A stretch of 64,000 bases of DNA from Rosa chinensis (lineage: Eukaryota > Streptophyta > Magnoliopsida > Rosales > Rosaceae): the NCBI RefSeq assembly GCF_002994745.2, contig NC_037094.1, positions 582,001-646,000 of the forward strand, given 5' to 3'. The notes under the pieces were generated by a model. It made no database searches and was not told where the DNA came from. It saw nothing but the letters and a program-made list of their open reading frames with translations. Shown here in pieces: positions 24,674-33,600 of this stretch. The translations under genes were made by a program, and so were the position numbers. The number at the start of each line of letters is the position of its first letter. Positions within the stretch are counted from its first letter, which is position 1.

Positions 24674-25020
24674 TACTAACTATAATATAATTTTGTTAAA
24701 TTATTTATAGTTACTTATTTAATGCTTGTGCTTTATTATTACCTATTTTACTTAATTTCAATTATGTATAAGCTTCTTTTTAATGTTTATACTAACTATA
24801 ATTTAATTTTGTTAAATTGTTTATAGTTACTTATTTAATGCTTGTGCTTTATTATTACCTATTTTACTTGATTTCAATTATGTATAAGCTTCTTTTTAAT
24901 GTTTATACTAACTATAATTTAATTTTGTTAAATTGTTTATAGTTACTTATTTAATGTTTGTGCTTTATTATTATCTGTTTTACTTGATTTCAATTATGTA
25001 TAAGCTTCTTTTTAATTATG
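24674..25020. repeat. Tandem repeat, 3 copies of 116 bp, inside the solo LTR
   Basis: Copies start at 24674, 24790 and 24906 with TACTAACTATAAT. They differ at only a few positions, which points to recent unequal exchange or replication slippage. Confidence 0.95.
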
Positions 25021-25399
25021 TTGTTTGCTAGTGAATTTACTTATTTGTGATATACAATTATGTTATACATGGTTTCATATGAGATTATTCCTAAGTATAT
25101 GTATCTATATGTGTGTGTACATATACATATATTACGATCTATAATTCATAAAGATTGTATGTTGTGAATTTGATTATGTCTAAAAAGTATAATTGTGAAG
25201 CCGGGTGATTACAACAACCCCGTGCTTAAGTGAATTACTGGTAAATGTGCTTCGTGGTTATGCTTCGTGGTTGTGTTTCGTGGTTGTTAAGCTGTGGGCT
25301 CTAGTCCCTTCAGATAGTGCACTATTATACTCTTAGGAAGTGTGCTTACTTTGAGTATACATGCCTTAGTTGTGTCTTTGGTATGCTGCGGCTTACCCG

Positions 25400-25525
25400 T
25401 ACTTTGGGAATATTACGTCGGTCCCTAGTACGTGGATTTGTGATTTGATACCAGTCAACCTGGTTGTCCGGTGTTTTGGGAATAGTACGTCGGTCCCTAA
25501 CACGTGGATTTGTGATTTGTTACCA
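25400..25525. repeat. Two-copy direct repeat inside the solo LTR
   Basis: Two copies of about 70 bases with the core TTTGGGAATA, TACGTCGGTCCCTA and CGTGGATTTGTGATTTG. Confidence 0.85.
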
Positions 25526-25629
25526 GTTAATCTGAAAATTCACTAAAAAGAGATGTGTACTTGTGTTATTTTGATTAAATATCTATCTATGATATATTTT
25601 GAATATGTGAAGGTGTTTGTGAAAAGAAA

Positions 25630-25753
25630 ATCAAGCATGTGTTGCTTTAATGTTATTTCACATATTAATGTTGCAATATTTGTTGGTTGTGATCAAGCAT
25701 GTATTGCTTTAATGTTATTTCACATATTAATACTACAATATTTGTTGGTTTGA
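25630..25753. repeat. Tandem duplication, 2 copies of 62 bp, inside the solo LTR
   Basis: Copies begin at 25630 and 25692 with TCAAGCATGT and run to TTTGTTGGTT. They differ at a few bases. Confidence 0.9.
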
Positions 25754-26614
25754 TAAGAAGATGTGACTATGTGATTTATTACCAAACCATTCACACGAAT
25801 GAATATATTTGTATATATATGTGTGTGTGTGTATTGTGTGTGTATATATTCATATTTAAGAATTCGTATGAACATATAAATGGTTCTTGGTACATTTTAA
25901 TTGGTTGTTCAGTTTTGATTTCTTATAAGACACATTAATATAAGAATGTAAGTTGTGTACTTACTGGGCTTGTGTTGCTCATGATGCTACACCTTCTTGT
26001 TTTCAGGTATTGAGTAGATGCTTGGGGAAACGGGATGAACCTACTAGATAAATTAATATTTTTCTACTACTATTTCTAGTGAATACCTGTACTGATTCGA
26101 ATTTTGCTTAACTTTGGTTTTGTAAATATATTACCGATATTTGTTTTCTAATAAACTATTCAAACATGTATATAATTTCTTTTACTTCCTGTTGATTTAT
26201 TCAAGAAGAAAATTTTATTTGTTTTGACTCACGTCACAAATTCACGAGCCATATTTCAGTACAATATTGGCCTTGGATTTGGGGGCGTGACAGTAGTGAT
26301 ATTTAATTATTTATAGCAACTGAACAAGAGTGGCTTTATATTCATATATAATATTGTAGTGTAAAAGTTACTCCGGGTTATAATGTTATCTATATAAGAC
26401 TTCCCGCAACTTTTAAAATGTTGTGTTTCGGACTATAAATTGGTATATATTAGTTAGGTAACCCATAACAAGTTAATTAAAGGTCTATTGGAGGGCAATA
26501 AACGTCTATTAGGGGATAATAAATGTTTTGAATTGATGTAAACTCCTCTTTTTTTCCTTAATTAAAATTTTATTTGTCTAATTTTAGAGAGATTAGTTCT
26601 CATTTCGGAGACCG

Positions 26615-26840
26615 AAAGTTCTATTGGGGGGCAATAGATGTCTATTGGGGGGCAATAAACGTCTATTAGGACGCAATACATGGCTGATAGTCGTCTATTG
26701 GAGGGCAATAGACCAAAAGTTCTATTGGGGGGCAATAGAGGTGTATTGGGAGGCAATACATGGTTGATAGACGTCTATTGGGGGGCAATAGAGGTCTATT
26801 GCCCATTTATTGGTGGGCAATAGCTGTCTATTGGGGTAAT
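26615..26840. repeat. Array of CTATTG-G6-CAATAG hairpin units
   Basis: About ten units of roughly 18-25 bases. Most read CTATTGGGGGGCAATAG or a variant, with short spacers such as ATGT, AGGT and ACGT. Each unit is a 6-bp inverted repeat around a G run. A higher-order duplication is visible (AAAGTTCTATTGGGGGGCAA occurs twice, about 95 bases apart). Open frames across it give repeated PPID peptides, which are by-products. Confidence 0.9.
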
Positions 26841-26983
26841 AAACATTTCCGGTGAGGTTTTCTGAAATGTCCGATGGGCGGCAGCCGGTGACCGGTGATC
26901 GGATTCGGGCGGCCGGTGACCGGATTCCAGCGGCCGGTGACGGGCTCCTGCGAAGTCTCCTATGATTTCTCTCTCTTCCATTT

Positions 26984-27010
26984 TCTCTCTCTCTCTCTCT
27001 CTCTCTCTCT
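26984..27010. repeat. TC tract near end B of element P
   Basis: About 13 TC units; the mirror element Q has a GA tract at the equivalent place (27611-27629). Confidence 0.9.
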
Positions 27011-27176
27011 TTAAGTAACAAATGAGTGAGGGGTAAAATTGTATTAAAAAAAAAAAATCTTAATGGGGTATTAGGGAAGACTCATTTAGAGTGTATTAGG
27101 TAAGAGGGAATTAAAAAAACTTAATGGGGAAAGTGGGAAAAAAATCCCTATAAATGGGGTAAATAGACAAAATCCC

Positions 27177-27185
27177 AAGAGATTA
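27177..27185. repeat. Target-site duplication, right copy (element P)
   Basis: AAGAGATTA, matching AATAGATTA at 22503-22511 at 8 of 9 positions. Confidence 0.75.
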
Positions 27186-27214
27186 TTTTCAGGAAAAAAA
27201 AAGTAATATAAAGT

Positions 27215-27430
27215 GATTAGAAGTAAAAAGAAGTAGTGAAGGGTAAAAAAATAAATTAACTCATGACATGTGACAAGTGGAGGATATATTGTCCTTATTT
27301 GTAAGATTTAATCCTTATGAATGGATTAGAAGTCAAAAAAAGTAGTTAAGAGTAAAAAAGTAAATTAACTCATGACATGTGGCAAATGGAGAGCAAATTG
27401 TCCTTATTTGTAAGATTTAGTCCTTATATG
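27215..27430. repeat. Direct repeat, 2 copies of 109 bp, between elements P and Q
   Basis: Copies start at 27215 and 27324 with GATTAGAAGT. Both contain TTAACTCATGACATGTG and TTGTCCTTATTTGTAAGATT. Element Q inserted at the end of the second copy. Confidence 0.9.
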
Positions 27431-27433
27431 TTT
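27425..27433. repeat. Target-site duplication, left copy (element Q)
   Basis: TATATGTTT, identical to 28783-28791. Confidence 0.85.
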
Positions 27434-27957
27434 GGGTTTTTTGTCCATTTACCCATTTTTAGAGATTTTTTTCCCACTTACCCCATTAAATTTTTTTAAT
27501 TCTCTCTTACCCAAAACACTCTAAGGTGGTATTCCCTAATACCCCATTAAGATTTTTTTTTTTGTTTTTATTTTCTTTTTAATACCATTTTACCCTCACC
27601 TTTGTTACTTAGAGAGAGAGAGAGAGAGAAATCATAGGAGACTTTGCCGGAGCCGGATCACCTGTCGCCGGAATCCGGTCACCATTCCCCGGTCGCAGGA
27701 ATTCTGTCACCGACCGCCGGATTCCGGCCAACTTTCATCGGAATTCGGTCACCGGTTGCCGCCCATCGGAATTTCTAAAAACCTCATCGGAAAGGTTTAT
27801 TACCCCCCAATAGAACTTTTGTTTGCCGGAATGAAAACTAATCTTCCTAAAATTAGACAAATAAAACTTTAATTAACGAAAAAAAAAGGAAAAAATTACA
27901 TCAATTTAAAACATCTATTGCCCCCCAATAGTCGTCTATTGGCTCTCAATAAAACCT
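27434..27957. repeat. Right arm of the long imperfect inverted repeat
   Basis: Reverse-complement partner of 26481-27176, with about 257 bases between the arms. It holds only two or three CTATTG/CAATAG units against about ten in the left arm. Confidence 0.85.
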
Positions 27958-28079
27958 TTTTTTCTTTCTTTTTTCTTTCTTAAAAAAACTCATCTTGGGC
28001 ACCCAGAGAATAGCTCTGGGCACCCAATCACCAATCTCACTGGCAGAGATGCTCGACTCAGGCCACAACCCATTTTCAC

Positions 28080-28358
28080 CGTCGTCTCAACCCGGACGTC
28101 GTCGTCAAGCGAGTCACCTATGAGCAGACCTGCGACCACGCGTCGCCCTACCTCATCTACGTCGACTACGACCACCGCGATATAGTCCTCGCCATCCGGG
28201 GGCTCAATCTGGTAAAGGAGAGCGACTACAAGTTGCTGTTGGATAACAAGCTCGGAATGCAAATGTTCGACGGCGGCTACGTCCACCATGGCCTCTTGAA
28301 GTCCGCCATTTGGTTGCTTAACGAGGAAGGCGAGACTCTGAAGAGACTTTGGTTTTGA
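28080..28358 (+). pseudogene. Captured class 3 lipase (DAG-lipase-like) fragment
   Basis: The frame reads RRLNPDVVVKRVTYEQTCDH, then ASPYLIYVDYDHRDIVLAIR, LVKESDYKLLLDN, MFDGGYVHHGLLKSAIWLL and ETLKRLW before a stop. This is the N-terminal part of the lipase_3 fold of plant calmodulin-binding or DAG-lipase-like proteins. It stops just before the nucleophile elbow (GHSLG) expected next. The region has no start codon of its own and no catalytic Ser, so it is a fragment. Its frame is still open over 92 codons, unlike the P450 piece in the sister element, suggesting later capture or weaker decay. Confidence 0.8.
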
Positions 28359-28544
28359 TCTTTGGCTGTCGAAGGCGAAACCATCTGAAACCGGAATCGG
28401 AATCTTCCGATGATAGATGCTATGCTTCTGCCCGTGTTTCGACGACAACCACTAGTCCACCACCGGACTTCAGACGAAATGGACAGGTCTTGCTCATCTC
28501 CTCGACCTAAATCCTATTTCGACGCCGCGCCGGAGTTAGAGATC

Positions 28545-28569
28545 AGAGAGAGAGAGAGAGAGAGAGAGA
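28545..28569. repeat. GA tract near end A of element Q
   Basis: About 12 GA units; mirror of the TC tract at 22677-22715. Confidence 0.9.
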
Positions 28570-28907
28570 CAAAAGGTGGAGATCGAGGAAAGAGAGAGAG
28601 AGATCTGAGGCAGAGATCGGGGAAGAGAGAGGAGAGGAGGGAGAGACATAAAATGTAATTCATTAATTAGATTGAGGGCAGAATAATCATTTTTCTTTAA
28701 ATTGGGTTAGTGGAAATAAAAATATGTTGCTGGGGTAAGTGGGATAATTTTTGCTCATTTTGGGGCTTTTGGTCAAGGACCCTATATGTTTAATTCAATC
28801 GTTAAATGATGTTTTTGTTAAGTAATTTTTTATTAATAACTTATATGTAATTTGTTAAATAAAAAAAACAAATACTGTTTGACAAATGGGGCAGATGGAC
28901 GGATAGA

Positions 28908-30248
28908 GGCTATGTTTGGTAGGGCTGGGCTTTTCAGAAAAGCTGGCTTCTGCTTATTTCTGAGAATAAGTGGCTGAAAAGCAAAACTGCTGAGTGTTTG
29001 GTAAACTGGCTTTTTAGAAGTGTTGTCAGTGGCAAAAGCAGTGACAAAGTGTTTGGTAAACTAAACTGGCTTGTGCTTTTTATTTGTGGAATGACCAAAT
29101 TGGACATTAGAGATTATTTTGCATTAATTATTTGGTAAATGATTAATATTTGTATAAATTTCATTAGAGCAATCCTGGCCATCCATTTCCTCCACCGCTT
29201 GATCAGGATCGTCCATTGTTAATTGCACCAATCTATATATATGAGCCTTGATCAGTGGCAACACCAGAAGGATCGAGAGAGGGAGAGAACCAGAGTTCTC
29301 TGGCCCGAGACGCACCGCGACCCGGCTGGCGCTCCACCGTCAGGTCACCTCCGGTCGGCCCTCATACACCATCTTCTTCCTCTCGCCGTCGCCAACAGCC
29401 CCATGTCCTTAGATCGTCCATGCATTGAACGGAGACGGAGAATCGACGACGAGAAGCCCCGAACTTTCTCTGGCCACCACTGCAACTTCCGGCGACCGAT
29501 TAAGCTGAATTTGATATGGAAACCCACCTCCTCATCATGCTCAACACCCCAGTATGATTAGTTTTCCGATTTAATCAAGTTTTCACGAATTTGTTTCTGG
29601 GTTGCTTCTGCCTCCGTCGCGGTTCCTCGATGCCGGCAGCTTTCTGAGCTCTTCCCGGCTTCATTTTGGCTTGGTTGCATCAGTAGGAGGAAGCTGGCCA
29701 CAATTGGAGTAGAAAGCCACGTACCTGCTGGGTTGCAAACGTCAAACTCCATTACCGGTCGAGCTTGTAGGATGGAGTTGATCAACTCGGCGTCGACTAG
29801 GCTATCTCCGGCAATTGTGTTCTTCGTCATCGAGGTTTCATCTGCAAATTCTACCCCAGAAGGTAAAATTGAGGTTATGTACTTCTAGGTACCCTTGATA
29901 GATTTGTTGAACTGTGATGAGGGAGAGAGATGGGGGAGCAGGGGAGCTGTGATGCTGCGGGTGTGATGAGGGAGAAAGATGAGGAACAGTGACGAAAATG
30001 GTTGAGCTGAAATTGTTTCAGCTTGAAAGGGCAATTTTCGGCATTTTGGAGGTTTCATTAATCTACAGTAACTACCGCTATAGTATTTCGGTGGCTTCTG
30101 CCTTTTGGAAGCTGCATTCGTCAGCTTTTGCTTATCTAAGGAAGCCACATCAGCTTCTGAAAAAAACTGCCAGGAAGCTCATTTACCAAACGCCATTTTG
30201 AACTGGGCTTATAAGCACAGGAGCTGAAAAGCTCCCCCAAACACAGCC
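28908..30248. mobile_element. Inverted-repeat element of about 1.34 kb, unassigned superfamily
   Basis: The left end is GGCTATGTTTGGTAGGGCTG followed by GGCTTTTCAG. The right end in reverse complement is GGCTGTGTTTGGGGGAGCTT followed by TTCAG. The AGCTTTTCAG / TGTTTGG termini are a common plant non-autonomous transposon type. No clear target duplication was found. The interior frames (for example 29223-29561 +, 29558-29830 -) have no recognisable domain. Confidence 0.55.
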
Positions 30249-30545
30249 AGAGAATCCAATCATCTTGTTATATAAGGAGGCCCACCCCACGGCACTTTCC
30301 CATCACTTAGGTTGTTCGTTGTTGAAAGACTTTTGGGCCTTTAACTCGGCGTCTGTAATGGATTTGGTCTTTGGGCTTTTGATGAAGCCAGCCAGTGGGT
30401 AGAGTGGGGAATATGGGATAACAAGCAAGGACAAAATGATAAAAACACAAGGAAAGAAATTTGTGCTCGGACAAGCAGCCATCCCAATTCGCACATCCCA
30501 CTATTTTCTCCTCTCCTCCTCTTGTTAGGCGCAGGTTTCACACGC

Positions 30546-30555
30546 GTATATATAG
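30546..30555 (+). promoter_or_regulatory. Candidate TATA box of the dihydroxyacetone kinase gene
   Basis: GTATATATAG, about 145 bases before the start codon, followed by GA and TC tracts that would lie in the leader (30600-30621). Confidence 0.4.
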
Positions 30556-30599
30556 AGAGAGAGAGAGACTCCACCACCACCTAGGCACCTACTACTCTT

Positions 30600-30621
30600 C
30601 TCTCTCTCTCTCTCTCTCTCT
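30600..30621. repeat. TC tract in the likely 5' leader of the kinase gene
   Basis: About 11 TC units roughly 70 bases before the ATG; pyrimidine tracts of this kind are common in plant leaders. Confidence 0.8.
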
Positions 30622-30691
30622 CACCTTGGCTTGGTTCATGCAAACCAGTGTCGCTCCCCCCCTAGGGTTTAATTCTCCATCATCCATCGCC

Positions 30692-33600
30692 ATGGCTTTC
30701 CAGGACAAGAAGCTCATCAACAACCCCAATGGTACGCAATTCGCCTTTTGCATTTTCCTTTTTCCGATCATCCTTTTTCGATTTTCCGTCATGCATGTAT
30801 TCAAATTCGCGCCGATTTTGCCGTCTCTTTGGTTAGCCGCGAAAATGTAAAGACTAGGACTCTTAAGTGAAACTCTGCTGAGGGACTTGTGGCTACTAAT
30901 GGTTGCAGATGTGGTGACTGAGTTCATTGAAGGTCTGATTGAAACATATCCTGGGCTCCAGTACTTGGATGGTTTCCCTCAGGTATTTGTTTTTAATTTC
31001 TATCTGCAATGGCATGGCATAGATAGAACGAACATGTACCGAAAATAATAGGACCCCTGATCTCTGTGTCATTTCCTTTCCGATATGGGTGGGTGGGGTG
31101 TACAGGTGAAGGTTGTGTTGCGCGCTGATGTTTCCGGTGGTACATATGACAAAGTTGCAATTATATCAGGTTGAGACCTTGCACATTTTCAATTTTTTTT
31201 TTTTTATGCATATAGACGTGCTCTAGGCTATAACTAGATTCTATCTATTCAAGTTGTTCATGTAGATTAACATTTACAAGTGATCTGGAGTTGGTGTATT
31301 AAATGGAATGGAATTATTGTGTAACGGAGTTGTTCTCTTCATTCGATTCAATAATCGGATGGTATAGGAGGTGGGAGTGGGCATGAACCTGCGCATGCTG
31401 GATTTGTGGGCGAAGGCATGTTGACAGCAGCTATCTGTGGGGATGTCTTTGCCTCTCCACCTGTTGATTCAATTCTAGCAGTATGGGTTCCTGAATTGTA
31501 TTACTTGTTGGATGGAATCTAGGCCATGTCAATTTTATGCACAAGCGTGTTTTCTTAGTTGATTCTGATCTAGTGTACTTGAAAAATTAGGGCATCCGAG
31601 CTGTAACTGGTCCTATGGGTTGTCTCCTGATTGTCAAGGTATTGTTTTCTACTTCTCTTCAGCTGTATGTCGCTATGGCTTGGGTGATCAGCATGTTAGA
31701 TGATCTTTTCAAGCATTCTCAAAAACCACTACTTGTAACAAGTGAAACAAAAAAAGACTAACAGCAAAGATGGGGTGAAGTGGCACCTTTTGTTTATTTG
31801 ACAAGTATATGGCCAGATTCTGAGAATGTGCCTTTTGTTTTTGTGTTGAACAGAATTATACTGGGGACCGTCTGAATTTTGGTTTGGCTGCAGAGCAAGC
31901 AAAATCTGAAGGTTACAAAGTAGAGGTAAGATGTGATCTGAATCTCATTCTCTCTTTTCAATTGCACTTCTATAATGCATGGTTACATTAAATATAAACA
32001 AAGGAACTGGGTTTTGATGTTGCAGACTGTAATTGTTGGAGATGATTGTGCATTGCCTCCGCCTCGAGGAATAGCTGGTCGAAGGGGTTTGGCCGGCACC
32101 ATTCTTGTTCATAAGGTTCTCTGCCTCCCTCCTTCTCTCTCCCCCCCTCTCCTTGTGTATGAGTTCCACCCCACCCCACCCTACAATTTTCGGCACAACA
32201 TTTCCATTTCTAATGTGCTTTCTTCAGTTGTTGTATTCAGTCAATTAAAAAGCAGAAAATAATAAAAATTGTCCTCACTTTAAATTGTTTTGTCACTTCA
32301 TATATGCATGAAGGGTTATAGGGGAGAACGTTAAGAACAGGGTGTTTTATTCTTGAAGAGTTGGAAAGTGAAAACTTTTCACAGTATCAAGTGTAATAAC
32401 CTCTGGCCCCTTTATTATATAAACAGATTGCTGGGGCTGCAGCTGCTACTGGAATTTCGCTTGCTGCTGTTGCAACAGAAGCCAGACATGCAGCTGAAAT
32501 GGTTGGAACAATGGGTGTTGCATTATCTGTTTGCACACTGCCTGGTCAGGTTACACCAGACCGTTTGGGACCTGGAAAGATGGAACTTGGTCTTGGAATT
32601 GTAAGTTATATTCAGTGAGAAACCTTGTCCTTGAAACAAGAAGTTCTATGTATTTTTGTCTAATCATGTTGACACATTACTTTTTCTAGTTTGAATACCA
32701 TAAACTGCAATTCATGTTTCTGCTCAGATACGTCAAAAGTCAAAACACATCCTGAGTTGATTTTTTTGAACCTATAGGATTTTTATCTGGCTATGATTAT
32801 ATGCATTCTCCACAAATGAAAAGGCACTTCTATTAATACTTTGACTACCTGACTAAAACTGGATTACTTTACAGCACGGAGAACCGGGTGCTGCTGTTGC
32901 TGACCTTCAACCTGTGGATGTTATAGTCTCTCATGTTCTCAAGCAGATATTGTCTCCAGTATAGCCCTATACTTTTCAATCTTTTTAATGTCAAATATTA
33001 TTGCTTATTAAATGTATTTAACTATGCCACAACAGTAGTATCTAGTAATGTGTAAACCGTCTCATGAAGATAGGCAATGGATGGTTGTTTATGATATACA
33101 TAGGATGACATGAATGTTTCATGCATCGAGTCAGAATTTGTTGAATTCTAGAGTGCATTAATAGATCTTGAACATAGCTTTTCACAGTGCATAAATTGTA
33201 CTATATTGTAACAATATTACAAATAGTGTTTATATTTCTTTTCTACCTATGGAATCAAGTTTGGAATTTCTAATAGATCCCATATCTTATACATGCAGGA
33301 AACCAACTATGTTCCGATTACTCGCGGTAGTAGAGTGGTTCTTATGGTCAACGGGTATGTTAGATTTATTTTATCAATTGGATGAGAACATCAATCAATG
33401 GGAACTTAAAATTACTAATGTAAAGTGCATTGCCAAATACATCTGATAGAACAAGAGCTGATTATCTGTGAGTAAATGAGCTTGCTAGGTAGAGTATTGC
33501 TTGTCCATGAGAGGATTGCATGCCATTTATTATGTACTTGGCATCATCAAATGAATAATCCAGAATTCAGTTACTCTCTCGCTCTCTCTCTCTCTCCTCT

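Larger units (their letters stand above)
23399..26292. mobile_element. Solo LTR of a retrotransposon (2,894 bp)
   Basis: Begins TGTAATAACCCG and ends GGGGGCGTGACA, the TG...CA ends of an LTR. It is flanked by a perfect 5-bp duplication GTAGT (23394-23398 and 26293-26297). There is no primer-binding site, coding region or second LTR, so it is a solo LTR left by recombination. Length and termini resemble LTRs of Ty3/gypsy chromoviruses of the Tekay/Del kind; that lineage call is tentative. It contains tandem repeats at 24674-25020, about 25400-25520 and 25630-25753. It interrupts element P and is therefore younger than it. Confidence 0.85.
22512..27176 (+). mobile_element. Pack-MULE-like element P (about 1.77 kb before insertion of a solo LTR)
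   Basis: Left terminus GGGTCCTTGACCCAAAGCAC (end A). Right terminus, reverse complemented, GGGATTTTGTCTATTTACCC (end B). The two ends are only loosely alike but share a CACTT-CCCC block about 45-50 bases in. Flanked by a 9-bp duplication with one mismatch, as for Mutator-type elements. Inside are a TC tract (22677-22715), an unidentified segment, a P450 exon fragment on the minus strand (about 23060-23349), a 2.9-kb solo LTR, an array of CTATTG/CAATAG units, a GC-rich CCGGTGACCGG-type segment, a second TC tract and end B. It has no transposase, so it is non-autonomous. Element Q at 27434-28782 is a relative in opposite orientation. Confidence 0.75.
26481..27176. repeat. Left arm of a long imperfect inverted repeat
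   Basis: Matches the reverse complement of 27434-27957 over nearly its whole length. Matching blocks include GAATTGATGTAA, TTTATTTGTCTAATTTTAG, a GCCGATGGGCGGC-like block, TCCTATGATTTCTCTCTC and CTTAATGGGGTATTAGGGAA. The arm is longer because its CTATTG array is expanded. It is the B half of element P. Confidence 0.85.
27434..28782 (-). mobile_element. Pack-MULE-like element Q (1,349 bp), mirror relative of element P
   Basis: Left terminus GGGTTTTTTGTCCATTTACC (end B). Right terminus, reverse complemented, GGGTCCTTGACCAAAAGCCC (end A). It is flanked by a perfect 9-bp duplication TATATGTTT. The order from end B is B terminus, GA tract, GC-rich CCGG segment, a few CTATTG/CAATAG units, a captured lipase fragment (28080-28358), an unidentified segment, a GA tract and end A. 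No transposase. The shared ends with element P and the different cargo show one non-autonomous family. Confidence 0.85.

Noticed and set aside
26615..26840. CRISPR-like appearance of regularly spaced repeats
   Set aside because: This is nuclear plant DNA with variable spacers of only a few bases inside a transposon; not a CRISPR array.
26562..27021. Minus-strand frames with repeated PPID peptides
   Set aside because: They are translations of the CTATTG/CAATAG array inside a transposon, readable in more than one frame, so not protein evidence.
22512..28782. First reading as one 6.3-kb element with A ends on both sides
   Set aside because: The flanks of the two A ends do not match each other, whereas pairing each A end with the nearer B end gives 9-bp duplications (8/9 and 9/9).
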